The translations under genes and the position numbers were made by a program. Positions 1 through 7,514 of a stretch of DNA of 13,023 bases are shown one piece after another. The stretch's first letter is position 1; each line of letters starts with the position of its first letter. Origin of the DNA: Erysipelothrix sp. UBA3377 (lineage in GTDB: Bacteria > Bacillota_I > Bacilli_A > Erysipelotrichales > Erysipelotrichaceae); NCBI GenBank assembly GCA_002359085.1, contig DEQB01000073.1, positions 1,522-14,544 of the forward strand, written 5' to 3'. The notes beneath the pieces are model-generated. The model was not told where the DNA came from, did no database searches, and saw only the letters and a program-made list of their open reading frames with translations.

Positions 1-2
1 TC

Positions 3-203
3 GATAGTGAAAAATTTAATATTAGACAATATTTATCTTATGTCTTGTTTACAATTATACTAATTGCAGGTCCTCTTTTGTTTTCCTTTTTCTTTAGAAG
101 CATTGTAGAACCGCTGGCAATTTTTGCATCCTATTTTCTAGACCGAATGTTGACGTTTGTTATTAATTTATTCTCAAAGGAGAAGAAGACTCATGCAGGC
201 TGA
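3..203 (+). CDS. C-terminal end of a small membrane protein, AtpI-like by position (5' truncated by window edge)
   Basis: An open frame enters the window at base 3 and ends at TGA 201-203, giving 66 residues. It contains two hydrophobic stretches (around VLFTIILIAGPLLFSFFF and LAIFASYFLDRMLTFVINLF) followed by a basic tail, SKEKKTHAG. Its last 11 bases overlap the start of atpB, so translation of the two is probably coupled. In Firmicutes the gene directly before atpB is usually atpI, a small hydrophobic protein implicated in assembly of the c-ring; position and hydrophobicity fit that. The sequence itself is not conserved enough for me to recognise it, so atpI is an inference from context and I assign no symbol. 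Confidence 0.6.
   Translation, partial: DSEKFNIRQYLSYVLFTIILIAGPLLFSFFFRSIVEPLAIFASYFLDRMLTFVINLFSKEKKTHAG
176..185 (+). promoter_or_regulatory. Ribosome binding site that fixes the atpB start
   Basis: AAAGGAGAAG lies 7 bases before ATG 193. An alternative in-frame TTG at 157 would add 12 residues, but has no such site and would lie deeper in the upstream gene. This supports ATG 193 as the start of atpB. Confidence 0.7.
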
Positions 204-879
204 GGTATATTCAATTCTAATTATTACCACACTGATGACTGGATTTATTTTTGTAACTAATAAACGTATCAAAGATTATGAACCTGGATCAAAACCCACG
301 GGCCTAGTTCTTTATGCAATCACTTATGTGCAAGCAATTTTATCAATTACAGAACCTGTAATGGGTCGTAAACGGGGACGGGCGATGGCTGCTTATATAG
401 GCGTAGTCTTTATGTATATCCTCTTGTCGAATTGGTCAGGACTACTCGGACTGAAGAATCCAACTGCAAACTACAGTGTTACATTAGCACTTGCAATGAT
501 TACTTGGCTAGGAATTCAAATTACTAAGATTCGTGAGAATGGTGTCAAAGGATATTTAGAAGATTTTTTCAAACCGTTTTTCTTTTTTGTAATACCAAAC
601 ATTTTCTCGACGGTTGCGCCTTTAATTAGTCTGTCACTACGGATGTTTGGAAATGTGCTATCAGGAACCATTATCATGACAATGTTATACTCGTTTACGG
701 GGTGGTTGAGCGGGTCAATACCAGTTGTTGGTGGTTTTGATTTCATCGGTGTTGTCATTGCACCATGGTTGCACTTGTATTTTGATATATTCTCAGGTTT
801 TTTACAGGCGTTTTTATTTGTATCACTTACAACTATTTTTATTGGAATCGAATATAAGGAGGATTTAAACAATGGATAA
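193..879 (+). CDS. atpB: F-type ATP synthase subunit a
   Basis: Subunit a is the membrane stator protein of the Fo sector. It forms the two half-channels through which the coupling ion reaches the c-ring. The 228-residue product starts at ATG 193. It is strongly hydrophobic, with about five to six membrane segments. The family signature SLSLRMFGNVLSG is present; its arginine (R150) is the essential stator Arg, equivalent to R210 of E. coli, which passes the c-ring carboxylate. The C-terminal segment ending FIGIEYKEDLNNG follows the usual FxxLxxxYI-type helix. The gene overlaps the upstream membrane protein gene by 11 bases and atpE by 8 bases (ATGGATAA). It is regulated with the rest of the operon; no promoter for the operon lies within the window. 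Confidence 0.97.
   Translation: MQAEVYSILIITTLMTGFIFVTNKRIKDYEPGSKPTGLVLYAITYVQAILSITEPVMGRKRGRAMAAYIGVVFMYILLSNWSGLLGLKNPTANYSVTLALAMITWLGIQITKIRENGVKGYLEDFFKPFFFFVIPNIFSTVAPLISLSLRMFGNVLSGTIIMTMLYSFTGWLSGSIPVVGGFDFIGVVIAPWLHLYFDIFSGFLQAFLFVSLTTIFIGIEYKEDLNNG
855..862 (+). promoter_or_regulatory. Perfect Shine-Dalgarno of atpE
   Basis: TAAGGAGG, a full 8-base match to the anti-Shine-Dalgarno of 16S rRNA, sits 9 bases before ATG 872, inside the end of atpB. It looks the best ribosome binding site of the operon, fitting the need for many more c subunits than of any other Fo subunit. Confidence 0.75.
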
Positions 880-1111
880 CGTAAGTATTGGAAAAGGATT
901 AGTTGCTATTGCGGCAGCTTTATCTGTAATGACAGGTATTTTTTCAACAATTGGTCAAGGGTATGTGGCTGCTAAAGCAGTAGAAGCAGTGGGGAAGAAT
1001 CCTGAAGCAAATAACGAGATTAGAACGATGTTAATGTTGGGCGCAGGGATTGCGGAAACAGCGGCAATCTATGGGATGCTCGTAGCGTTCTTATTAATTT
1101 TTGCTTTTTAG
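872..1111 (+). CDS. atpE: F-type ATP synthase subunit c, with sodium-binding-type residues
   Basis: The 79-residue hairpin protein builds the rotating c-ring. Two hydrophobic helices (about 8-34 and 50-78) flank a polar loop, GKNPEA, which contacts the central stalk. The ion-carrying carboxylate is E62 in GIAETAAIY. Aligned to the Na+-translocating c subunit of Ilyobacter tartaricus, the Na+ ligands are kept: Q29 (Q32 there), E62 (E65), T63 (S66, hydroxyl retained) and Y67 (Y70). The position of T67 is alanine (A64). The Q-to-E spacing of 33 residues is identical. Proton-type c subunits such as that of Bacillus subtilis lack this glutamine and have EA after the carboxylate position. I therefore predict Na+ binding, and possibly Na+ coupling. 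It overlaps atpB by 8 bases and is followed by an 18-base gap before atpF. Confidence 0.97.
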   Translation: MDNVSIGKGLVAIAAALSVMTGIFSTIGQGYVAAKAVEAVGKNPEANNEIRTMLMLGAGIAETAAIYGMLVAFLLIFAF

Positions 1112-1129
1112 TAGACTGGAGGTTTGAGG

Positions 1130-1639
1130 ATGTTTGATATTGCAGAACAGTTATTTCCAAATATCATAACAATCGGAGTACAGCTCTGTGCAACCGGTGT
1201 GATTTATGTTTTATACAAGAAATATTTACACCAACCTGTGTTAAAACTTATAGATAAAAAAGCTGATGACTTTCAAAAAGAGTATCATGAAATTGAAACA
1301 TTAAAAAAAGAACAGGAATCATCAAAGATTCAATTTGAACATGATAAAAAAGAACAAATGATTTTTTTAGGAAATCAGAGAAAAAAGATGCTTGAAGAGA
1401 TGAATCAACTTAGCATGACGTTAACACAAGAAGCTAAATATGAAGCACAGTTAATTCAAATCCAGGCATTGAAGGATATTGAAAAAGAACGACTTGAAAT
1501 GATTCGGGATGTTGAAAGGCACATTATTGATTTATCTTCAATTATGGTTGGTAAGGTGCTTGAAGGGTATACCTTTGATGAGCAGCAAATGGTTCAGGCA
1601 TTAGAGAAAGAATTGAAGCAGTCTCATGTACAATCATGA
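1130..1639 (+). CDS. atpF: F-type ATP synthase subunit b
   Basis: Subunit b is the peripheral stalk that ties the a subunit to F1 through delta. The 169-residue product begins at ATG 1130, 7 bases after ACTGGAGG; an in-frame TTG at 1124 overlaps that spacing and is unlikely. One membrane helix near residues 10-30 (NIITIGVQLCATGVIYVLYK) is followed by a long charged helical stretch, rich in Lys, Glu and Gln with almost no glycine, as expected for the dimerising stalk. The length is typical. Its end overlaps atpH by 14 bases (1626-1639), which suggests coupled translation of the two stalk partners. The protein family diverges quickly, so the call rests on topology and operon position as well as on sequence. 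Confidence 0.93.
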   Translation: MFDIAEQLFPNIITIGVQLCATGVIYVLYKKYLHQPVLKLIDKKADDFQKEYHEIETLKKEQESSKIQFEHDKKEQMIFLGNQRKKMLEEMNQLSMTLTQEAKYEAQLIQIQALKDIEKERLEMIRDVERHIIDLSSIMVGKVLEGYTFDEQQMVQALEKELKQSHVQS

Positions 1640-2138
1640 TATGTATGCACAGGCCTTTTATGAAGCGACTGCCTTAAATCCGATAACTAGTTACCGTGAA
1701 TTAAGCATGCTTTCAGATGTGTTTAAGTGCTTTCCTCAACTAACGAGTAAACTGCTTTTTGATGCGAATCGACTTCAGGAAATTGAAACATGGTTATTTG
1801 CAGATATTTCAGATAATACGAAACGATTTGTTCGAATTATGGTGGAAGATAGTATCATTGATCAAATCAATTTGATTACACATAAGGTTCGTGACTTCTT
1901 AATACAGGACCATCTTTGGAATGTATGTATGGTTGAAGTTGCACAAAAGATTGAAACCACAACCTATCAAAGAATTAAAGAAACAGTTGAACAGCATTAT
2001 GAAGGTGTTGTTGAGTTTAAATTAGTAATCAATACTTCTTTGAAAGCTGGTTATCGTGTATTCGTAAATGATTCGGTCATCGATTTAAGTGTTGATGGAC
2101 GATTAAGACGATTAATTGAAGAGGTTAACAATGGATAA
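1626..2138 (+). CDS. atpH: F-type ATP synthase subunit delta
   Basis: Delta caps the alpha3beta3 head and binds the b stalk. The 170-residue soluble protein starts at ATG 1626 inside the end of atpF. A second in-frame ATG (1641, residue 6) has no ribosome binding site of its own, and the first has only a weak purine stretch, so initiation probably depends on translation of atpF. The N-terminal half looks helical (YAQAFYEAT, the usual family opening). The C-terminal half ends with VINTSLKAGYRVFVNDSVIDLSVDGRLRRL, matching the family's terminal motif of the type D.sl.GG..vrvgd.viD.Sv.grL..l. The family's usual glycine pair is here KAG. The end overlaps atpA by 8 bases (ATGGATAA). Confidence 0.94.
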   Translation: MYNHDMYAQAFYEATALNPITSYRELSMLSDVFKCFPQLTSKLLFDANRLQEIETWLFADISDNTKRFVRIMVEDSIIDQINLITHKVRDFLIQDHLWNVCMVEVAQKIETTTYQRIKETVEQHYEGVVEFKLVINTSLKAGYRVFVNDSVIDLSVDGRLRRLIEEVNNG

Positions 2139-3654
2139 ACAAAGTGAGAAAATAATTGAAAAAATAAAAAATCGTATTGAAGGGCTTGATTGGAACGTTG
2201 AAGATCAAGATGCTGGGATTGTCTTTAGTGTGGGTGACGGGATTGCCTTTATCAAAGGGCTTCGTGATGTTTTATCAGGGGAACTCTTAAAGTTTGACTC
2301 AGGTGTTATGGGATTAGCAATGAACCTTGAGCAAGATCAAGTTGGAGTTATTTTACTTGGTGATGATTCGCAGATACGAGAAAGAGACAAAGTATATCGA
2401 ACAAAGCATGTTGTCGACACACCAGTTGGCGATGCATTACTTGGACGAGTCGTCAATGCACTGGGAATTCCGATTGATGGAATGGCTGACATTGAAGACA
2501 AAAATTTTCAACCCGTTGAAGTACAAGCTGCTGGAGTGATGGCTCGTCAAAGTGTACATGAGCCCTTGCTTACAGGGTGGAAAATCATTGATTCAATGAT
2601 TCCAATTGGTAAAGGACAACGAGAACTTATCATCGGCGATCGTCAAACAGGGAAAACAAGTATTGCCGTTAATGCAATTTTGAATCAAAAGAATCAGAAT
2701 GTATATTGTATTTATGTGGCAATTGGACAGAAAGCATCCACAATAACCCGTGTTGTCGAACAACTAAGAAAACAAGATGCTTTGAAATATACAGTGATTG
2801 TTGCCAGTCCAGCTGATGATATGGCTTCGCTTCAATATATATCACCCTATACAGGGTGTACTATTGCGGAATATTGGATGAAACGAGGCAAGGATGTCCT
2901 GATTGTCTATGATGATTTATCTAAGCATGCAGTTGCATATCGTACAATCTCTCTTTTGCTGCGTAGACCTTCAGGACGTGAAGCCTATCCAGGAGATGTG
3001 TTTTACCTTCACTCGCGTCTATTAGAACGTTCTGCTAAACTCAATGAGAAACATGGTGGCGGTTCTATGACAGCATTACCGATTATTGAAACACAAGCAG
3101 GCGATATCAGTGCTTATATTCCAACGAATGTCATCTCTATTACAGATGGTCAATTGTTCTTGAACTTGGATGCATTCAACTCAGGAAGAAGGCCGGCAGT
3201 GGACAGCGGTCTCTCAGTTTCAAGAGTTGGTTCTGCTGCCCAAACTTCAGCGATGAAACATGTGTCGGCATCTTTAAAACTTGAACTTGCAAGTTATCAG
3301 GATCTTTTATCCTTTGCACAGTTTAGTACCGATATTGATGAAAAAACCCGTCAGATTCTTGAACACGGGAGTCGAATAACAGAACTTTTAAAACAAGATG
3401 TCAATAAACCGTTATCGCAAGATTTGATGATACTCAGTCTTTTTATGAATAAATATGGATATTTAGATCGGCTTGACGTTACTGAAGTGTTGCGCTTTGA
3501 AGCTTATATGCATGAAGCTATGACACGTGATTACGCTACCTTGCTGAGTAAAATAAGAAATGATTATTCACTTCAAAAAGCACTTATTCAAGACATCAAG
3601 AATGCGATGGAAGAAATTTATACATCATATAGAGGGATATATTATGGCACGTAG
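2131..3654 (+). CDS. atpA: F-type ATP synthase subunit alpha
   Basis: Alpha alternates with beta in the catalytic head and carries the non-catalytic nucleotide sites. The start is ATG 2131, preceded by GAAGAGG; the upstream TTG at 2116 lies inside atpH and is rejected. The 507-residue product has the beta-barrel domain (about 1-95), the nucleotide-binding domain with Walker A GDRQTGKT (169-176, lysine 175), the Walker B strand VLIVYDDLSKHA, and the family signature PAVDSGLSVSRVGSAAQ. In that signature R365 corresponds to the arginine finger that reaches into the catalytic site of beta. A helical C-terminal domain follows. Length and motifs are standard. The gene overlaps atpH by 8 bases and atpG by 11 bases. 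Confidence 0.98.
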   Translation: MDKQSEKIIEKIKNRIEGLDWNVEDQDAGIVFSVGDGIAFIKGLRDVLSGELLKFDSGVMGLAMNLEQDQVGVILLGDDSQIRERDKVYRTKHVVDTPVGDALLGRVVNALGIPIDGMADIEDKNFQPVEVQAAGVMARQSVHEPLLTGWKIIDSMIPIGKGQRELIIGDRQTGKTSIAVNAILNQKNQNVYCIYVAIGQKASTITRVVEQLRKQDALKYTVIVASPADDMASLQYISPYTGCTIAEYWMKRGKDVLIVYDDLSKHAVAYRTISLLLRRPSGREAYPGDVFYLHSRLLERSAKLNEKHGGGSMTALPIIETQAGDISAYIPTNVISITDGQLFLNLDAFNSGRRPAVDSGLSVSRVGSAAQTSAMKHVSASLKLELASYQDLLSFAQFSTDIDEKTRQILEHGSRITELLKQDVNKPLSQDLMILSLFMNKYGYLDRLDVTEVLRFEAYMHEAMTRDYATLLSKIRNDYSLQKALIQDIKNAMEEIYTSYRGIYYGT

Positions 3655-4396
3655 TCTTTCCTCACTTTCTAAAAGATCGAAGACCATCAGTACGACACAA
3701 AAAATAACAAATGCAATGAAGTTGGTTTCCATGAGTAAGTTGCAGCGGTATAAAGCGTTACACTTACAGTTCAAAAGTGTTTTTGATCAAATAAAGAGAA
3801 TTGATCATGAAGAAATTAATGAAGACAAAGAAACGTTGTATATCGTTTTTTTTCCAGATATTGGGTTGGTATCAAACTTTACGAGGCAATTAAAAGAGTT
3901 TATAAAAATAAATCAATTAAACACATTGCTTTTGGTGGGAACCAAGGGATATGAGGCTCTTAAGAGTGCTCAGTTCACTGTAATTAATGAGATTATGCAT
4001 AGTGAACAATTGGATATGAGCCGGTTGTATGAGATATGTGCGTTCTATCAAGAAACGTATCAACTAGCTGTAGTTGTTCCTCATTTTGAAGGAAATAAAG
4101 AGTTGTGGTTTGAAACAATCAGTACACAGAAACGTCTTAAATATGTGTACAATCAAGTGTATGAACCAAACTATGAAAAGGCTAACAGTGTTTTTCAGAC
4201 GATGTTAAGTCAATGTTTAATTACGGATGCTTATTACTTAAGTAAGATTACCGAGTATACTATCAGACGCATTGCGATGGAGAAAGCTTCAGAAAGTGCA
4301 GACAGTATGTTGCACGATCTTGGTCTTCAGTATAACCGACTACGTCAAGAACGTATTACAGAAGAAATATCAGATTTAATGTCAGAGGAGGGATAA
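3644..4396 (+). CDS. atpG: F-type ATP synthase subunit gamma, short form
   Basis: Gamma is the central rotating shaft. ATG 3644 follows GAGGG by 7 bases and lies within the end of atpA. The product has 250 residues, clearly shorter than the usual 280-290. The N-terminal helix is well kept (KITNAMKLVSMSKLQ, residues 20-34), as is the C-terminal helix (TIRRIAMEKASESADSML through YNRLRQERITEEISDL). These two form the coiled-coil shaft. The middle Rossmann-like domain is both compact and divergent: the near-invariant DRGLCGGxN element is replaced by PDIGLVSNF (71-79). The shaft parts support function; the shortened globular part suggests a lineage-specific variant, not a broken gene, because the frame is open and the context intact. 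One base separates it from atpD. Confidence 0.93.
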   Translation: MARSLSSLSKRSKTISTTQKITNAMKLVSMSKLQRYKALHLQFKSVFDQIKRIDHEEINEDKETLYIVFFPDIGLVSNFTRQLKEFIKINQLNTLLLVGTKGYEALKSAQFTVINEIMHSEQLDMSRLYEICAFYQETYQLAVVVPHFEGNKELWFETISTQKRLKYVYNQVYEPNYEKANSVFQTMLSQCLITDAYYLSKITEYTIRRIAMEKASESADSMLHDLGLQYNRLRQERITEEISDLMSEEG

Positions 4397-4397
4397 A

Positions 4398-5792
4398 ATG
4401 TCACAAGGTATTATTAGCCAAATTATTGGTCCTGTTATTGATGTTGTTTTCACGGATCGATTTCAAATACCAAAGCTTTATCACGCTTTAAGCGTCGATC
4501 ATGAAAAGGTTATTCTTGAAGTTGCACAACACATTGGCAACGATTGTGTTCGTTGCATTGCAATGAATCCTACTGATGGACTAAAACGTGGTATGACAGT
4601 CACCGATACGAAAGCCGCAATTTCGGTCCCAGTGGGTTCGAAAACGTTGGGACGAATATTTAATGTTTTAGGAGAACCAATTGATGAAAAACCATGGGAT
4701 TACGAAGATGTTGAGTTGCATTCGATTCACCGTAATGCACCCGAGTTTACAGAACAAAAAGTTACGACAACTATTCTGGAAACTGGTGTTAAAGTAATTG
4801 ACTTACTCTGCCCGTATCCAGAAGGTGGTAAAATTGGACTTTTTGGTGGCGCAGGTGTTGGTAAAACGGTGTTGATGCAAGAGTTAATTCATAATATTGC
4901 AATTGAACACGGTGGTTTGTCGGTTGTAGCTGGGGTTGGCGAACGAACACGTGAAGGTAATGATTTGTATCATGAAATGGAAGCAGCAAATGTTTTGAAA
5001 AACACTGTACTTGTTTATGGTCAAATGAATGAGCCACCTGGAGCACGAATGCGAGTGGCTTTATCAGCATTAACTATGGCAGAATATTTTAGGGATCAAA
5101 AAAAACAAGATGTATTATTGTTTATTGATAATATTTTTCGTTTCACCCAAGCTGGATCTGAAGTTTCAGCACTTTTGGGAAGACGACCATCTGCAGTTGG
5201 ATATCAACCAACACTGGCGACTGAAATGGGTCAGTTACAAGAACGGATTACATCCACAAAATCTGGATCAATTACGTCAGTTCAAGCTGTTTATGTACCT
5301 GCAGATGACCTGACTGACCCTGCAGCATCAATTGCATTTACACATCTCGATGCGCGTACAGTACTCGATCGTGGCATTGCTGCTTTAGGAATCTATCCAG
5401 CAGTTGATCCCTTGGAATCAAGCAGTTCGTTACTAACAGAAGATATTGTAGGAAAAGATCATGTTGATACAGCGCACCAAGTTCAAAAGATTCTACAACA
5501 GTATAAAGATTTACAAGATATCATTGCCATTTTAGGAATGGATGAATTAAGTGATGAAGATAAACTCATTGTCAGTCGCGCGCGTAAAATCCGAAATTTT
5601 TTATCACAGCCGTTCAATGTAGCGGAGACATTTTCAGGAATCAAAGGTGCGTATGTAAGTCGAACGGATACAGTCCGTAGTTTCAAAGATATTCTTCAAG
5701 GAGAAGTCGATAATATTCCAGAAACATACTTCTTGTTTAAAGCAACCATCGATGATGTGAAACGTGCATATGGAGAGACACAAAATGTTTGA
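4398..5792 (+). CDS. atpD: F-type ATP synthase subunit beta (catalytic)
   Basis: Beta carries the three catalytic sites for ATP synthesis or hydrolysis. The 464-residue product starts at ATG 4398, with AGAGGAGGG just upstream. Visible motifs are the opening GIISQIIGPVIDVVF, Walker A GGAGVGKT (150-157, lysine 156), the GERTREGND loop with the general-base glutamate E182, Walker B VLLFIDNIFRFTQAG, the signature PSAVGYQPTLATEMG, and the DELSDED loop (382-388) that pushes on gamma. All key residues are present, so this is a competent enzyme. The length is normal. Its last 8 bases overlap atpC (ATGTTTGA). Confidence 0.98.
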   Translation: MSQGIISQIIGPVIDVVFTDRFQIPKLYHALSVDHEKVILEVAQHIGNDCVRCIAMNPTDGLKRGMTVTDTKAAISVPVGSKTLGRIFNVLGEPIDEKPWDYEDVELHSIHRNAPEFTEQKVTTTILETGVKVIDLLCPYPEGGKIGLFGGAGVGKTVLMQELIHNIAIEHGGLSVVAGVGERTREGNDLYHEMEAANVLKNTVLVYGQMNEPPGARMRVALSALTMAEYFRDQKKQDVLLFIDNIFRFTQAGSEVSALLGRRPSAVGYQPTLATEMGQLQERITSTKSGSITSVQAVYVPADDLTDPAASIAFTHLDARTVLDRGIAALGIYPAVDPLESSSSLLTEDIVGKDHVDTAHQVQKILQQYKDLQDIIAILGMDELSDEDKLIVSRARKIRNFLSQPFNVAETFSGIKGAYVSRTDTVRSFKDILQGEVDNIPETYFLFKATIDDVKRAYGETQNV

Positions 5793-6171
5793 ACTTGAAC
5801 TGATGTCACTTAATGGAAAAAGAAAGATTCAGAATGTTAAATCAGTCATAATACCGACATCTGATGGAAATCGAACGGTTTTAGATAAACACATGGATAT
5901 CGTTGTTGAAGTAGTGCCTGGGGTTGCAAAGTTAAGAACAGAAAAGGATATAGTTTTATACTTTGTATCGAACGGTATTTTTCATTTTTCGAAGAGTAAG
6001 GGTACTATGATTGTAGATACGTATGAAAGTACAGAAGACATTGATTTTCTACGGGCACATCGTGCACTTGATCACGCATCAAGTGTTCTTCACGAAAGTC
6101 ACGATGATTTTGAAATCAAGAAAGCAGAACAAGCACTGAAACGTGCTTTAGGACGGTTACGATTAGAATGA
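5785..6171 (+). CDS. atpC: F-type ATP synthase subunit epsilon
   Basis: Epsilon sits at the foot of the rotor and acts as a regulatory brake on ATP hydrolysis. The start is ATG 5785, after GGAG at 5771-5774; an upstream in-frame ATG at 5764 lies well inside atpD. The 128-residue product has the N-terminal beta-sandwich (about 1-85) and a complete C-terminal helical hairpin (DFLRAHRALDHASSVL and AEQALKRALGRLRLE). The segment IDFLRA matches the I/LDxxRA motif described for epsilon subunits that bind ATP, as in thermophilic Bacillus. The beta-sandwich is divergent: the usual GEFGVLPGH-type loop reads DGNRTVLDKHMD. The stop overlaps the ktrB start (ATGA). Confidence 0.95.
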   Translation: MFELELMSLNGKRKIQNVKSVIIPTSDGNRTVLDKHMDIVVEVVPGVAKLRTEKDIVLYFVSNGIFHFSKSKGTMIVDTYESTEDIDFLRAHRALDHASSVLHESHDDFEIKKAEQALKRALGRLRLE

Positions 6172-7505
6172 TACGTAGTATTTCGAACAAACTCACAATT
6201 CCTCAGATGGTTGTAGCTGGATTTTTAGGAATTTTAATTATTGGTGGATTGTTGCTAATGTTGCCAATATCTTCAAACAGTGGAGCATCTACATCTTTTT
6301 GGGATGCTTTTTTCACTGCAACATCAGCACTTTGTGTTACAGGGCAAATCACCTTAAATACTGCTCTGCACTGGAGTTACTTTGGAAAAACAGTAATCTT
6401 AGTATTGATTGAGATTGGTGGACTAGGAATCATGACATTGGTTCTGTTTATCTTCTTCTTTATTGGAAAAAAAGTAAATCTAAGACAACAAAAAGTAGTT
6501 CAAGAATCACTAAATTTAGAAGGATTGTCAGAGACTAGATCAATTATAAGCTACATCATTCGTTTTTCAATGCTTGTGCAATTGCTTGGAGCCATCATTT
6601 TATCTTATGATTTTATCCCAAGGATGGGCTGGATGAAGGGAATTTATTTTTCTGTTTTTCACAGTATCTCTGCTTTTTGTAATGCGGGATTTGATTTGTT
6701 TGGTTCGAGTCTTTTGGAATTCCAAAACAATCCACTTGTTTTGATAACAATCATGGGTCTGATTGTTATTGGTGGGTTAGGATTTATAGTTTGGCGAGAC
6801 TTGTTAACTTACAAAACCAATAAACGATTATTGCTCCATACACGCCTCGTTTTACGCACAACAGTAGTTGTTTTACTCGTAAGTTTTTGTCTATTTTGGT
6901 TTAGTGAAACTCGAAATGGTACTTTTACACATTTAAATGTCTTCGATCAAATTACGAACACACTGTTCATGGTCGTAACTCCGCGTACTGCAGGATATTC
7001 CAATATAGATTATAATCTTGTATCAACTGGAGCAATTTTTATGACATTTATTCTGATGTTTATTGGTGGATCATCAGGATCAACTGCTGGTGGTATTAAA
7101 ATCACTACATTTGCAGTTTTGGTTTTATTCTTCAAAGCCTGTTTCAAGGGTGAAGAACCAAACTATTTTAAACGAAGTATTAGTCGTGATCGTATAAATA
7201 AAGCAATCCTAATTTTGCTTATTGGATTAGCCATGGTTGTAGTTTCGACGATTGCACTGTTGGTTACTCAAGTTCTTCCAGATGGATTCGGACTTGAAGC
7301 TGTTCTTATGGAAGTATTCTCTTGCTTTGGAACAGTTGGATTAAGCATGGGATTGACAGAGCATCTTGATTGGTTTGGGAAGTTGGTGTTAATGGTTCTT
7401 ATGTTTGTTGGACGTGTCGGAACCTTAACAGTTCTTTTATCATTTGGAACTCATAATAGAGAATCAAATATAAAGTATCCCGAAGGAAGTATACTCATTG
7501 GATAA
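6168..7505 (+). CDS. ktrB: Ktr/Trk-type K+ transporter membrane subunit KtrB
   Basis: This is the pore-forming membrane subunit of a potassium uptake system. The 445 residues match the normal KtrB length. The four pore loops of the TrkH/TrkG/KtrB superfamily are all recognisable, each with its filter glycine: TSALCVTG (52-59, G59), HSISAFCNAGFD (165-176, G174), TPRTAGYSNID (271-281, G276) and SCFGTVGLS (385-393, G391). The glycine-rich gate-type loop in the middle of TM M3 is seen as GGSSGSTAGG (300-309). Length and pore sequences favour KtrB over the longer TrkH. The ATG overlaps the atpC stop by 4 bases and lacks a strong ribosome binding site, so it is probably translated by coupling to atpC. 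KtrB proteins from other Firmicutes are often Na+-dependent. Confidence 0.94.
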   Translation: MIRSISNKLTIPQMVVAGFLGILIIGGLLLMLPISSNSGASTSFWDAFFTATSALCVTGQITLNTALHWSYFGKTVILVLIEIGGLGIMTLVLFIFFFIGKKVNLRQQKVVQESLNLEGLSETRSIISYIIRFSMLVQLLGAIILSYDFIPRMGWMKGIYFSVFHSISAFCNAGFDLFGSSLLEFQNNPLVLITIMGLIVIGGLGFIVWRDLLTYKTNKRLLLHTRLVLRTTVVVLLVSFCLFWFSETRNGTFTHLNVFDQITNTLFMVVTPRTAGYSNIDYNLVSTGAIFMTFILMFIGGSSGSTAGGIKITTFAVLVLFFKACFKGEEPNYFKRSISRDRINKAILILLIGLAMVVVSTIALLVTQVLPDGFGLEAVLMEVFSCFGTVGLSMGLTEHLDWFGKLVLMVLMFVGRVGTLTVLLSFGTHNRESNIKYPEGSILIG

Positions 7506-7514
7506 GGAGAAAGT

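Noticed and set aside
157..192. In-frame TTG extension of atpB
   Set aside because: No ribosome binding site before it, and ATG 193 has AAAGGAGAAG at proper spacing; the added RRRR-type stretch is not typical of subunit a.
516..872. Minus-strand open frame opposite atpB
   Set aside because: It is a mirror of a strongly conserved gene, has no ribosome binding site and resembles no protein I know; the same holds for minus-strand frames opposite atpD (4789-5070, 5483-5686).
3560..3643. Upstream extension of atpG inside atpA
   Set aside because: The family start MARSLSSLSKRSKTI matches ATG 3644, which has its own GAGGG site; the extra 28 residues are the atpA sequence read in another frame.
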